Assembly (NCBI RefSeq): GCF_000718775.1
Contig: NZ_JOCB01000076.1
Span: forward strand, 9,662-73,661
From: Streptomyces sp. NRRL S-31
GTDB taxonomy: Bacteria > Actinomycetota > Actinomycetes > Streptomycetales > Streptomycetaceae
Direction: 5' to 3'
Length of the DNA: 64,000 nt
The notes beneath the pieces were generated by a model that searched no databases, had not been told where the DNA came from, and saw only the letters and a list, made by a program, of their open reading frames with translations. Positions 25,917 to 35,071 of this stretch are shown here, piece by piece. Numbering within the stretch: position 1 is the first letter of the stretch; each line of letters begins with the position of its first letter. The position numbers and the translations under genes are program-made.

Positions 25917-28301
25917 TCAGCCGTTCCAGGACCAGTCCGCCACCTCGGGGAGGTCCGTGCCGTGCTCGCGGATCCACTCGTGGTGGCGCTGCCGGGTGTC
26001 CGCCATGCGCTGGCGTACGGCCGCGGCGCGCACCGCGAGGCCGGGGACGCGGTCGATGACGTCCATGACCAGGCGGTAGCGGTCCAGGTCGTTGCGGACC
26101 ACCATGTCGAACGGCGTGGTCGTGGTGCCGATCTCCTTGTAGCCGCGCACGTGCAGGTGGCGGTGGCCGGCCCGCCGGTAGGCGAGGCGGTGGATCAGCC
26201 AGGGATAGCCGTGGTACGCGAAGATCACCGGCTTGTCCGCGGTGAACAGGCCGTCGTACTCGAAGTCGCTCATGCCGTGCGGGTGTTCCTCGCCGGGCAG
26301 CAGCCGGGCGATGTCGACGACGTTGACCACCCGTACCGCCAGTCCGGGCAGGTGGCGGCGGAGCAGCTGGGCGGCGGCCAGCACCTCCTGGGTCGGGACG
26401 TCCCCGGCGCAGGCCAGTACCGCGTCGGGTTCGCGGGTGCCGTCCTCGGTGCCGGCCCAGTCCCAGATGCCGGCACCTCGGGCGCAGTGGACCTTGGCCT
26501 CCTCCATCGACAGCCAGTCGAAGCAGGGCTGTTTGCCGGCGACGACGACGTTGACGTAGTCGCGGCTGCGCAGCGCGTGGTCGGCCACCGACAGCAGGGT
26601 GTTGGCGTCCGGCGGCAGGTAGACGCGGACGACTTCCGGGCTCTTGTTCAGCACGTGGTCGACGAAGCCGGGGTCCTGGTGGGAGAAGCCGTTGTGGTCC
26701 TGCCGCCACACGTGTGAGGTGAGCAGGTAGTTGAGGGAGGCGATGGGGGCGCGCCAGGGCAGGCGGCGGGTGGTGCGCAGCCACTTGATGTGCTGGTTGA
26801 CCATCGAGTCGACGATGTGCACGAACGCCTCGTAGCAGGAGAACAGCCCGTGCCGGCCGGTGAGGAGGTAGCCCTCCAGCCAGCCTTGGCAGGTGTGTTC
26901 GGAGAGGATCTCCAGCACGCGGCCGTGCGGGTCGAGGTGTTCGTCGACCGGGAGGGTGGCGGCCTGCCACGCCTTGCCGCTGGCCTCGTAGACCGCCTGG
27001 AGCCGGTTGGAGGCGGTCTCGTCGGGGCCGACGAGGCGGAAGTCGCGCCGGTCGGCGGTGGCGGCCATCACGTCGCGGAGCATGTCGCCGAGGACACGGG
27101 TCGGTTCGTGGAGGGTGGCGCCGGGCTTGTCGACGGGCACGGCGTAGCGTTCCAGCGGGGGCAGGGGCAGTTCGCGCAGCAGGAGTCCGCCGTTGGCGTG
27201 CGGCGTGGAGCCGAGCCGGCGGGTGCCTTCGGGGATACAGGCCAGGACGTCCGCGCGCGGGGCGCCGTGCTCGTCGAAGAGTTCCCCGGGCCGGTAGGAG
27301 CGCATCCACTGCTCCAGTTGCCGCAGGTGCTCGGGGTTGTCGCGGACGGCGGCGAGCGGTACCTGGTGGGCGCGCCAGGTTCCCTCGACCGGCAGCCCGT
27401 CGACCTCGGCGGGACCGGTCCAGCCCTTGGGGGTGCGCAGCACGATCACCGGCCAGCGGGGCCGGTCGGTGGCGCCGTCCTCGCGGGCGGCGCGCTGGAA
27501 GGCGGCGATGCGGTCGAGGGCGGTGTCCATCGCCGCGGCCATCGCGCGGTGGACGGTGGCCGGGTCGTCGCCGCTGACGTGGACGGGTTCGTGGCCGTAG
27601 CCCCGCAGGAGCGCGTCCAGTTCCTCTTCGGGCAGGCGGGAGAGGACCGTCGGGTTGGCGATCTTGTAACCGTTCAGGTGCAGGACCGGCAGTACGGCAC
27701 CGTCGCGGACCGGGTCGAGGAACTTGTTGGAGTGCCAGGAGGCGGCCAGCGGACCGGTCTCCGCCTCGCCGTCGCCGATCACGCAGGCGACCAGCAGGCC
27801 GGGGTTGTCGAAGGCGGCGCCGTAGGCGTGGGACAGGGCGTAGCCGAGTTCGCCGCCCTCGTGGATCGACCCCGGGGTCTCGGGGGCGACGTGGCTGGGC
27901 ACCCCGCCGGGGAACGAGAACTGCCGGAAGAGCCGGGCCATGCCGGTCGCGTCCCGGGTGACGTCCGGATAGGTCTCGGTGTACGAGCCCTCCAGCCAGG
28001 AGTTCGCCAGCACGGCCGGGCCGCCGTGGCCGGGCCCCCAGACGCACACGGCGTCCAGCCGGCGGGCCTTGACGACGCGGTTCAGATGGGTGTGGACCAG
28101 GTTGAGGCCCGGGGAGGTGCCCCAGTGGCCGAGCAGGCGCGGTTTGACGTGCTCGGGCCGCAGCGGCTCGGTCAGCAGGGGGTTGGCCATGAGGTAGATC
28201 TGACCCACGGCGAGGTAGTTCGCGGCGCGCCAGTGGGCGTCGAGGCCGGCGAGCTCGCGTTCGGAGAGTCCGGCGGGCGCCTGCTGCGTGTCCAGGGACA
28301 T
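25917..28301 (-). CDS. xfp: Xylulose-5-P/fructose-6-P phosphoketolase
   Basis: 794 aa, full length for the family. Thiamine-diphosphate enzyme splitting xylulose 5-phosphate or fructose 6-phosphate with phosphate to acetyl phosphate plus glyceraldehyde 3-phosphate or erythrose 4-phosphate. Visible family blocks: [85 protein letters not shown] and [16 protein letters not shown] 28301 follows GGGAAGGA. Acetyl phosphate can yield ATP via acetate kinase, which fits energy supply in low oxygen. Confidence 0.95.
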   Translation of the reverse strand: MSLDTQQAPAGLSERELAGLDAHWRAANYLAVGQIYLMANPLLTEPLRPEHVKPRLLGHWGTSPGLNLVHTHLNRVVKARRLDAVCVWGPGHGGPAVLANSWLEGSYTETYPDVTRDATGMARLFRQFSFPGGVPSHVAPETPGSIHEGGELGYALSHAYGAAFDNPGLLVACVIGDGEAETGPLAASWHSNKFLDPVRDGAVLPVLHLNGYKIANPTVLSRLPEEELDALLRGYGHEPVHVSGDDPATVHRAMAAAMDTALDRIAAFQRAAREDGATDRPRWPVIVLRTPKGWTGPAEVDGLPVEGTWRAHQVPLAAVRDNPEHLRQLEQWMRSYRPGELFDEHGAPRADVLACIPEGTRRLGSTPHANGGLLLRELPLPPLERYAVPVDKPGATLHEPTRVLGDMLRDVMAATADRRDFRLVGPDETASNRLQAVYEASGKAWQAATLPVDEHLDPHGRVLEILSEHTCQGWLEGYLLTGRHGLFSCYEAFVHIVDSMVNQHIKWLRTTRRLPWRAPIASLNYLLTSHVWRQDHNGFSHQDPGFVDHVLNKSPEVVRVYLPPDANTLLSVADHALRSRDYVNVVVAGKQPCFDWLSMEEAKVHCARGAGIWDWAGTEDGTREPDAVLACAGDVPTQEVLAAAQLLRRHLPGLAVRVVNVVDIARLLPGEEHPHGMSDFEYDGLFTADKPVIFAYHGYPWLIHRLAYRRAGHRHLHVRGYKEIGTTTTPFDMVVRNDLDRYRLVMDVIDRVPGLAVRAAAVRQRMADTRQRHHEWIREHGTDLPEVADWSWNG

Positions 28302-28394
28302 CGGTGGTCCTTCCCGGTTCGGGCGGCGATCGAGGTGACGCGTGCTGGGGGCACGACACCCCCCACCTTCCGGCGGACCGGCCGGTGTCCGACA

Positions 28395-28409
28395 GGGACC
28401 GTTCGGCCC
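28395..28409. promoter_or_regulatory. OsdR-like box upstream of phosphoketolase
   Basis: GGGACCGTTCGGCCC (15 bp, imperfect palindrome) 94 bp upstream of the phosphoketolase start. It shares half-sites GGGAC/GGCCC with the other boxes. Confidence 0.45.
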
Positions 28410-28446
28410 AAACCGCCGGGCCGAACCGTCCGTGACCGGATCGCTC

Positions 28447-28887
28447 TCAGGGCGTGAGGTCCACCCCGTACAGCGTCCGCCCGCCCACCAGCTCCCGCCC
28501 GGTGACCAGCTCCGGATGGATGCGTACGAACACCTCCTGGGGGGACGGCACCCAGGAGCGCGGGCCGGTCCGGGCCAGCCGCCGCCGCTCGCCGGGGTCG
28601 GTGACGACCGCCGCCCGGCCGGTGACGACGACGCTCCACCCCGCGTTCCTGGCCGTGTCCACGTCGTCCACCTCGAAGGCGACCACCGACCCGTCGACCG
28701 CGCGGACCAGTTCGGAGGCGGCCGAGGTGCGCAGCAGCACCGCGCCGTCCGCGTCCAGGCGGAAGTTGACCGGAAGCACCGCGGGCAGGGCGTCCCGCGT
28801 GTGGACGATACGGCCGACCGGCACGGTCGCCAGCAGACGGAGGCACTCGTCGCGGCCGAGTTCGCGGAAACCGTCGTTGGGATACAT
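28447..28887 (-). CDS. PPOX-fold flavin/F420-binding family protein
   Basis: 146 aa from ATG 28887. It is closely similar to the protein at 24601: [32 protein letters not shown] and [30 protein letters not shown]. This split-barrel fold binds FMN, F420 or haem; the reaction is not known. The ribosome site is weak. A longer in-frame extension to 29064 looks non-coding. It lies directly upstream of phosphoketolase on the same strand. Confidence 0.82.
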   Translation of the reverse strand: MYPNDGFRELGRDECLRLLATVPVGRIVHTRDALPAVLPVNFRLDADGAVLLRTSAASELVRAVDGSVVAFEVDDVDTARNAGWSVVVTGRAAVVTDPGERRRLARTGPRSWVPSPQEVFVRIHPELVTGRELVGGRTLYGVDLTP

Positions 28888-28955
28888 GGCCAGTCCGTCT
28901 TTCGCCTGGGGCAGCGGTACGGCTCCATCGTGGGCCGGACCCCGGCACGGAACGA

Positions 28956-28969
28956 GGGCCACGGGTCCC
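28956..28969. promoter_or_regulatory. Weak OsdR-like box
   Basis: GGGCCACGGGTCCC, 69 bp upstream of the PPOX start at 28887. It keeps the outer half-sites but not the central GATC. It marks the probable right edge of the dormancy island. Confidence 0.3.
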
Positions 28970-29127
28970 TGACCGACCGGAAAGCGACCCTGCCGGGTCC
29001 CCGGTCGCCCGGACGCCGACGGCGGCTGGGCGACCGGGCGGTCACGCGACCGCTCGTACGCCACCGGGACGGAGCGCCGAGCCCTGGTCGCGGCCGACCG
29101 GCACCACGGCTCCCGGGGCGGCCCTGC

Positions 29128-29577
29128 TCAGCCCTGGTCGGAGGCCGGGGGCCGGTTGACGTGCAAGGTGAGCCCCGTGATGCGGCCCGCCTGGATGACG
29201 GGGCCGTGCTGGACACCGCCGTGGATGTCGTTGTGCACGGTGTCACGGCTCGTCACCGGTGCAGCCGCCAGCCGCTGGAAGGACGCCACCAGTGCGCGCA
29301 ATTCGCCGTCCGTGGCCGACCCCGCTTCGACGTGTCGCCGTAGGCGGACCTGCCAGTGCGTTCTGACGTCGGTGATCACCTGCTCGTCCGCCCCGGTGTC
29401 GTCGTCGAGCAGCCGGCTCCTCGCGTCGTCCAGGTCGGCGATCGCGGTGGTGTCCGAACCGGTGCGTGCCAAGAACCGTCCGACGAGTTCCCGGGCGTGT
29501 GTCCAGGAGTCGGTGGCCATGAGGGACACCAGTGTGGTTGCTCCCGACGCCGCGAGAGCGGCCAGCTCACTGTCCAT
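29128..29577 (-). CDS. Small protein with C-terminal RHIM-like motif
   Basis: 149 aa, last gene of the TIR operon. Residues 1-105 are mostly helical and of unknown fold. Residues 113-135 ([19 protein letters not shown] then RITG) form a Gly-rich, beta-prone motif of the type found in bacterial amyloid-signalling proteins (N-x-I-x-G...VIQA-x-x-I-x-G), which are compared to animal RHIMs. A similar motif is in the TIR protein of this operon (residues 166-186). ATG 29577 is preceded by AGGAGGAG, which overlaps the upstream gene's stop. It may be an adaptor or effector that co-assembles with the TIR protein. Confidence 0.7.
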   Translation of the reverse strand: MDSELAALAASGATTLVSLMATDSWTHARELVGRFLARTGSDTTAIADLDDARSRLLDDDTGADEQVITDVRTHWQVRLRRHVEAGSATDGELRALVASFQRLAAAPVTSRDTVHNDIHGGVQHGPVIQAGRITGLTLHVNRPPASDQG

Positions 29578-29586
29578 CGTCTCCTC

Positions 29587-30678
29587 CTAGACGAGCGGGG
29601 ATCCGGCCGGCGCGTCGTGCGTGGCGGTCCGGACATACGGATCCTCACCGTCGTCGGGCGTCGGGGTCACCGGAGGGTCGAAGTGCCGCAGCAGATCCTC
29701 GGCCGTCTCATGTCGGTTCTGCTTCATGAGGAGGTCGGAGATCTGTCTGGCCAGCATTGCCCGCCGGTCGTCTCCCTCCGTGAAGCCCATGGCGTCGAAC
29801 AGGGCCGAGAGGTGGTCCACTGCCGTCCGTTCCCGCGGAACGGCGTCCGGGGCGTCCTCCGGGCCGTCCGCAGCGATCGGCTCGCCGGGCCGCTGTGACA
29901 CGAGGTCCAGCAGTCGCTCGGGGATGTCGGTGTCATTGGCGGCGGACGTGAGCTGTGCGAGCAGGGCCAGGTCCGCCACCGTCTTCTCCACGTGCTCGTC
30001 GTTCTTGGCGAGCCACCAGACCACGGCGCTGCCGGTGTCCTTCAGCACGTCCTCGCCCAGGTACTCGCGCTTGCTCTGCTCGTACTTGCGCTGGTGCTCC
30101 CAGACCGCTTTGTCCTTGCGTACGTCGGCGAGCCGGTCCAGGCGTTCCTGATCCTGGTCCAGCAAGGTGAGGCTGATGTTCTCCGCCATGGCCTGGAGGC
30201 TCCCGGTGGGGTCCGGGCACATACGGCTGAGGACGCCACCGAGTTCGTGCTGGACGTACGAGGCGCGGTCCGGCTCCCGCTTCTCGGTGATGGCCCGGGC
30301 GCGCCTCAGGACTGCCTCGACGGCGAGTCCCGCCGGGTTGAGGACGGGATCGTTCCCGGGTGATTCGATGAGGTACCACCGTACGGTCGCCGAGAAGACG
30401 AAACTGTAGTCGTCCCGGTTGCTGGGCAGCGCCACTCGGCTGACATGGTGCTCCGTGCGTTCCACGGGAGTCGCCGTCCATTGCTCCTCGAAGCTGACGG
30501 GTACGGAACCGCGGCGGCGTGCGGCGATGTGGCAGGCCGCCGCCGGGACGACGAGCAGCAGCGCGGCCAGCACCAGCCAGGTCCATGTGGGCCACCGCTG
30601 TGTCAGGCCGAGGATGGTCAGCAGCAGGCCGCTGAGGACGGTGAGGAAGAGGGTTGTCGTCTTTCGCCCGGTCGTCAC
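29587..30678 (-). CDS. Two-helix membrane protein of the TIR operon
   Basis: 363 aa from GTG 30678, overlapping the NTPase stop by GTGA. Membrane helices at about 8-26 (TTLFLTVLSGLLLTILGL) and 31-50, then a basic RRR stop-transfer. The cytosolic part has a beta-rich section (FVFSATVRWYLIE) and a long charged helix (LDRLADVRKDKAVWEHQRKY, about 195-250), an outline resembling SPFH/band-7 proteins, though I cannot confirm it. The C-terminal 100 residues are acidic and disordered. It could anchor the complex at the membrane or be the membrane-acting effector. Confidence 0.7.
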   Translation of the reverse strand: MTTGRKTTTLFLTVLSGLLLTILGLTQRWPTWTWLVLAALLLVVPAAACHIAARRRGSVPVSFEEQWTATPVERTEHHVSRVALPSNRDDYSFVFSATVRWYLIESPGNDPVLNPAGLAVEAVLRRARAITEKREPDRASYVQHELGGVLSRMCPDPTGSLQAMAENISLTLLDQDQERLDRLADVRKDKAVWEHQRKYEQSKREYLGEDVLKDTGSAVVWWLAKNDEHVEKTVADLALLAQLTSAANDTDIPERLLDLVSQRPGEPIAADGPEDAPDAVPRERTAVDHLSALFDAMGFTEGDDRRAMLARQISDLLMKQNRHETAEDLLRHFDPPVTPTPDDGEDPYVRTATHDAPAGSPLV

Positions 30679-32669
30679 GCTCGAGTCCCCCTGGCTGATG
30701 CCGGCGGCGGGGCGGCAGGGCCGGGGCCCTGAGCCACGCTGATCTTGTGGAGTAGCAGTTCGGTGGTCGCGGCGGAACGCGCGGGATCTCCCGGCGCGGT
30801 GCGCTCGGCTTCGCGGGCGCTCGCGTACAGCGCGGCGAATGCCTCGCCCCGCCTTCCCTCGCACCGCCCGGCCGCGCTGACGAGGAGGTCGAGCAGCAGC
30901 TCACCGCGGTGTCCGGCGCCGTCCGCCGCCCGGTGGAGCCAGCGCTGCGCGTACGGCCGCCACGTCGCTCGCGGTCGTTCGGCCAGCACCGCGTGCCAGC
31001 AGGTGATCAACGACTGCCGTACCTCGTTCTCCTCCACCAGTGCGCGTGCGGTGCCGGAGGAGTCCGTCAGCGGCTCCGGATCGCAGACTCTCAGGAAGAT
31101 GTCGAGGTCGGCCGGGGAGAGGTCGGATCGTGCCAGGCGGTCGAGCAGCCTCCGGCGCAGCCGGCGGCTGTCGGCCACCAGACCCTGCAACGCCTCCAGG
31201 GCGCGTGTCGTGCCACGTTCACGGCGGGCCAGGTAGTACAGCCTCAGCAGGGCCTGGTCCGGGTGGCTGGCCGCGAGAACGTCGGCGCAGATCCGGACGA
31301 GTACCTGTGCGAACTCCCCTCTGAGCTGACGATAGGCACACCACTGGTAGACACGTGCGCGGAACTCGCTGCCGTGCGCCGGATCATCGAGGCCACAGGC
31401 GAGCGCCTGGACAGCGGCTTCCAGCCGCGCTCTGCTCGCGGCCGCGGCGCTCCACCCTTCGGCGAGGGACGCCAGACCGTCCCCGCGCCCGGTGCGCAGG
31501 TACTGACGGGCCAGACGCGCCACCAGACCGTCACGCACGGCAGGGGTGACGTGCGGGTCGTTCAGGTCCACGACGCTCGCGACCCACGCGCCGAGGTGGG
31601 GCCGCAGGTCGGGCAGGTGGTCCCAGAAGTGGGCGCAGACGGCGGAGTCGAAGTCCAGTTGTCTGAAGCGCACGTGTCCGTCCGGCCCGGCATCGGCTGA
31701 GATCTCCTCGAGCCGCTCGGCGAGGTCCTTGTGCTCGAGCGGCGGAACCCCGTCCGACGGCGAGCGGAAGGTGCGCAGCAGCAACTGGGCCGCGCGGTGG
31801 ATGACGTCGGCGTGCGCCCCGTGGAGCAGGGAGGCGGTGAGCAGCAACGCCCGTTGGGGAGCCTCGCGCCTTCCGGCGACGAACAGGGCGACCTCCCTCC
31901 GCCGGTCGTTCCGTGCCTCCCTGGCTGTCGCGCACCACTGCGCGAACCCTTCGTCCGGCCGAGCGGTCTCGCGAGCGCGGCGCACCAGATCGGCGAAGTC
32001 CGCGATCTCCCGCATCGGCCTGTCCTCGCGCATGAACTCGTCGACGGTGGCGTCGGGCCGCACGTACTGCTCGTACGGCAGGCCGTGCACGCGGAGGTGT
32101 CGTCTGAAGACCTCCAGGGCGTCCGGTCGCCGGATCTCGACCCGGTAGTACTGGAGGCCGGGGTCCAGGGTCGCACCGCGCGGCATGATGACGACAAGGT
32201 GGGCGCGTTTGTCGTGTACCGCCGTGCGGAGCGCGGGGAGGTCGGTGCGGATCACGGACCACTGGTGGTCGTCGGCGGCGGACAGGTCCAGCAGCAACTG
32301 GTCGTCGGGCCCGACCAGAGCAGGGTCGTGGAGGGCCGGTTCGTCCTCCTCTCCGGGCAGCAGCTCGTGGAAGACGCCGCTGTCCCGGCGGCTTTCGCGC
32401 AGGAGTACGCGGGCCGCGGAGGTACGACCGCTGCCCGGGGCGCCGTCCAGGATGACGGTGCCGGTGCCGGCGAGCGTGGCCCGGGCCTTGCCCATGCCTC
32501 CGGGGGCGACCAGTACCTGCCGCAGCCAAATGAGTTGGTCCTCGGCGAAGCGCCGGAAGGTCGGCTTGTCGGATTCCTGCGCCTGGGTGTCGTTGACAAA
32601 GATGTGACCGGGACCGGTGTGGATGACGTTCTGGGAACTCTCGATTCGTGTACTGCCCGGCTGGTTCAC
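30675..32669 (-). CDS. P-loop NTPase with N-terminal amyloid-like motif
   Basis: 664 aa from GTG 32669, overlapping the TIR stop by GTGA. Residues 12-26 (SQNVIHTGPGHIFVN) match the TIR protein's residues 196-210 (SQGPVHTGSGSIYQN) at 8 of 15 positions. The NTPase domain starts near residue 68. Its Walker A is GAPGSGRTS (76-84) with Arg in place of the usual Lys, followed by QLLLDLS as a Walker B candidate. The remaining 400 residues are helical repeats. The layout resembles STAND/NLR-like sensors: short signalling motif, NTPase, sensor repeats. No DNA- or peptidase-type domain is visible. Confidence 0.75.
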   Translation of the reverse strand: MNQPGSTRIESSQNVIHTGPGHIFVNDTQAQESDKPTFRRFAEDQLIWLRQVLVAPGGMGKARATLAGTGTVILDGAPGSGRTSAARVLLRESRRDSGVFHELLPGEEDEPALHDPALVGPDDQLLLDLSAADDHQWSVIRTDLPALRTAVHDKRAHLVVIMPRGATLDPGLQYYRVEIRRPDALEVFRRHLRVHGLPYEQYVRPDATVDEFMREDRPMREIADFADLVRRARETARPDEGFAQWCATAREARNDRRREVALFVAGRREAPQRALLLTASLLHGAHADVIHRAAQLLLRTFRSPSDGVPPLEHKDLAERLEEISADAGPDGHVRFRQLDFDSAVCAHFWDHLPDLRPHLGAWVASVVDLNDPHVTPAVRDGLVARLARQYLRTGRGDGLASLAEGWSAAAASRARLEAAVQALACGLDDPAHGSEFRARVYQWCAYRQLRGEFAQVLVRICADVLAASHPDQALLRLYYLARRERGTTRALEALQGLVADSRRLRRRLLDRLARSDLSPADLDIFLRVCDPEPLTDSSGTARALVEENEVRQSLITCWHAVLAERPRATWRPYAQRWLHRAADGAGHRGELLLDLLVSAAGRCEGRRGEAFAALYASAREAERTAPGDPARSAATTELLLHKISVAQGPGPAAPPPASARGTRA

Positions 32670-33421
32670 CGGCTGTCGTCCTCGCGTCGGTCCGACCCAC
32701 CGAACCGGTGCCGTACACCGCCGTGGTTGTCGCCCTCGAAGTAGGTCATCCCGTCACCGGAGAAGTGCCGGTCGCCCGACACATGGCGGGAGTTCTGGTA
32801 GATGCTGCCGCTTCCCGTGTGGACGGGGCCCTGGGAGTCCTTCACGACGGTCCCGCCGACGTCACCGGTGAAGTCACGGCTCTGCACCGCCGTTCCGCTC
32901 ACGTCTCGGACGGTGTTGGTCACCGTGCCGGGAGCGGGCGGTGTCTCGTCGGTCCGGGTCCCGTCGCAGAGTCCGGGAACCATCTCGGCCACCAGATCGC
33001 CGATGCGCCTGAGCCCGGTGTCGTTGTCATGGACGTCGAACGGGACGGACTGGAGGTCGGCGAGCCGCGCCAGTGCCGGCGGCAGATCAGCCCCGCTCAG
33101 CCGGTTCGTCTTCCGTCCGTCCAGGATGGGGACGACCGGAACCCCGCATGTGAACGCCTCCTCGATCTCCTTGCGCACCCAGTCCTCCGGGTCGTTGAGC
33201 TTCGCTCGGAAGTTGGTCCAGTCCGGCCCCACGACGGCCAGGAGAAGGGAACTGCGGCGCACCCCGGTCAGCAGGCGGTCGCGGTAGGTCTCGCCCGGGG
33301 CGATGGACTTCGACGCGCGGAAGACGTGCTCCGGGCCGAAGCGGCGCGACAGCTCGCGGTCGATCAGGGCGGCGGTCTTCTCCCCATCGCCCGTGCGGTA
33401 GTTGATGAAGACTTCGGTCAT
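32666..33421 (-). CDS. TIR-domain protein with two amyloid-like motifs
   Basis: 251 aa. Residues 3-150 are a TIR domain: EVFINYRTGDGEKTAALIDR, VFRASKSIAPGETYRDRLL, LLAVVGPDW and DWVRKEIEEAFTCGVPVVPI. Glu85 in the last block aligns with the catalytic Glu of SARM1-type NADases, so NAD+ cleavage is plausible. The C-terminal 90 residues are Gly/Ser/Asp-rich with motif A (166-186, ending AVQSRDFTG) and motif B (196-210, HTGSGSIYQN), then similar degenerate turns. ATG 33421 follows GAGGGGA. It lies 12 bp after the XRE gene and overlaps the NTPase gene. Confidence 0.85.
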   Translation of the reverse strand: MTEVFINYRTGDGEKTAALIDRELSRRFGPEHVFRASKSIAPGETYRDRLLTGVRRSSLLLAVVGPDWTNFRAKLNDPEDWVRKEIEEAFTCGVPVVPILDGRKTNRLSGADLPPALARLADLQSVPFDVHDNDTGLRRIGDLVAEMVPGLCDGTRTDETPPAPGTVTNTVRDVSGTAVQSRDFTGDVGGTVVKDSQGPVHTGSGSIYQNSRHVSGDRHFSGDGMTYFEGDNHGGVRHRFGGSDRREDDSR

Positions 33422-33433
33422 GGTGAGATCCCC

Positions 33434-34744
33434 TCAGGAAGTGGGCAAGCGAGATAAGGTGCCGAGTCGCGGCGCGAGCCGGCGTACGGAAGGGCTGTCC
33501 GCGTGCCGGGCCAAGGCCCGGGCGAGACGCCGCAGATCGGTCGTGACGGTCGCTGAGCGCACGGCCGCCACGCCGTCGAGCAGGGGTGCCGTCAGCGCGC
33601 ACGCGTGGTCGATCTCGCCGGCCGACGCGTAGGCCAGGGCCCGGCGTACCCCGTACCGCACCTGGGTACGGACCGCGTCCGGGCCGACCAGGGCGAGTTG
33701 CCGATCGAGTTCCTCGCTCGCTTCGCGAGGCCGGCCGAGGTCGACCAGGCACCAGCCGGTGACCATGCCGACCGGGTCGGGAAGGTGCATGGTGCCGATC
33801 ACCGGTTCGTCGGGGCCGTCGTCCTGCCGGGCGAGGAGCGTACGAGCGCGCTCCAGGGCATGGAGACAGGCGTGGAGGTCGCCCGCGAGTGCGTGCCCTT
33901 GTGCTTCCCGTTGTGCGGCCAGCCCGCGGATCCGTGGTGGCAGCGTGCTGCTCTGCGCGCGCCGGGCGAGGGCGACGGTCTGCTGGGCGTCATCACGGTA
34001 CAAGGTGACCAGGGCCCTGCGGACCAGCGCATAGCCGGCCAGTGCCTGGTCGCCACCGGCCGCCGCCAGGTCGACCGCGCGCTGCGTCCACCAGAGTGCC
34101 GCACGATCGTCACCGGTCTCCTGCACCAGCCACCCCACGTACTCCGCGTACCGGGAGCCGAGCGCCAGCAACTGGCGTCGGGTGTCGGCGTCGGTCTGGG
34201 CGGACAGTTCCCGCAGGGTGTGCGTCTGCGCGATCAGGACGGGCAGGAGCAGACCGGGTTCCACGGTCTGGCCGAGTCTCCGGTAGTGCGTGAACAGCGA
34301 GCGGGAGGCTTCCACCATGCCCGCACCCGACGCCGGGGAGGCCGGTCCGGTGCGGCCCGGTCGCCAGGTCATCAGCGAGGCGACGCCGGCGCCCATCACC
34401 TCCCGCCGGCCCATGGAATGGAACCGATTCGGACCGTCCGGCGACAACTGCATGATCCAGTCCTCCTCGTCGATGTGGTCTGGTGCTGATGCTGGTGCTG
34501 GTGCTGGTGCTGCGGGAACTTCGGGAGCGGCCTGGTCGGCCAGCGTGATCAGTGCTCCGTCGGCACCGAGGGCGGCGTCGCACAGTCGGACGAGGTCACG
34601 GCCGGGTGCCTTGATCCCTCGCTCGACCTTGCTCAACTGGGCCTTGCTGTAGTGCACGGCGCCGGACAAGGCCGTCAGGCTCAGTCCGGCCTCCAGACGC
34701 CGTTTCCTCAGCTCCTCGCCGAACGTGGTGGACGGCTGTGGCAC
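33434..34744 (-). CDS. XRE regulator with C-terminal TPR-like domain
   Basis: 436 aa from GTG 34744 (GGAGG five bases upstream). The N-terminal HTH (FGEELRKRRLEAGLSLTALS, YSKAQLSKVERGIKAPG) lies at residues 5-60, followed by a Pro/Ala linker that includes a run of APAPAPAS. About 300 residues of TPR-like helices follow (GWLVQETGDDRAALWWTQRA, LVDLGRPREASEELDRQL). Streptomyces has many such regulators. As first gene of the TIR operon it probably controls the system, and could also sense a ligand through the repeats. Confidence 0.85.
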   Translation of the reverse strand: MPQPSTTFGEELRKRRLEAGLSLTALSGAVHYSKAQLSKVERGIKAPGRDLVRLCDAALGADGALITLADQAAPEVPAAPAPAPASAPDHIDEEDWIMQLSPDGPNRFHSMGRREVMGAGVASLMTWRPGRTGPASPASGAGMVEASRSLFTHYRRLGQTVEPGLLLPVLIAQTHTLRELSAQTDADTRRQLLALGSRYAEYVGWLVQETGDDRAALWWTQRAVDLAAAGGDQALAGYALVRRALVTLYRDDAQQTVALARRAQSSTLPPRIRGLAAQREAQGHALAGDLHACLHALERARTLLARQDDGPDEPVIGTMHLPDPVGMVTGWCLVDLGRPREASEELDRQLALVGPDAVRTQVRYGVRRALAYASAGEIDHACALTAPLLDGVAAVRSATVTTDLRRLARALARHADSPSVRRLAPRLGTLSRLPTS

Positions 34745-35071
34745 GGGAACCTCCAAAGCCCCTCCGTCCAGGCCGGGGTGGTGCTGCACGAAAGAGTGCG
34801 GCAATCCGTCCCGGACGGACAAGGCGATCGATGCTGTTTCCCGTTTCCATCTCCGACGGCGGGAAGCGGCATGCGCGAAAGCCCCCTTGCGCCGGTCAGG
34901 GAACCCGGGGCTCGACGCGTGGCGGGGACCTGGTCGTGGTCGGGGACGTTCGTGTGCCATGCACCGGAAACCCATGCCCCACCAGGGGTTTCCCGGTGAT
35001 TCATGGGCGGGTGATGGGCTGTGGCCCGTTGACCGTCCGTCCCGTCGGGGACGCCTCAAGGAGTCGTTCAC
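34745..35071. other. Divergent promoter region with stem-loop
   Basis: 327 bp between the XRE gene (minus) and alkaline phosphatase (plus). GGAAACCC (34966-34973) and GGGTTTCC (34986-34993) form a perfect 8-bp inverted repeat, extended by CC/GG with one bulge. It may be a regulatory hairpin or operator. No gene is seen. Confidence 0.45.

Noticed and set aside
34990..35071. PhoP box (direct repeats) before alkaline phosphatase
   Set aside because: GGTGAT occurs twice, but the spacing is 15 bp rather than the 11-bp repeats expected for PhoP.
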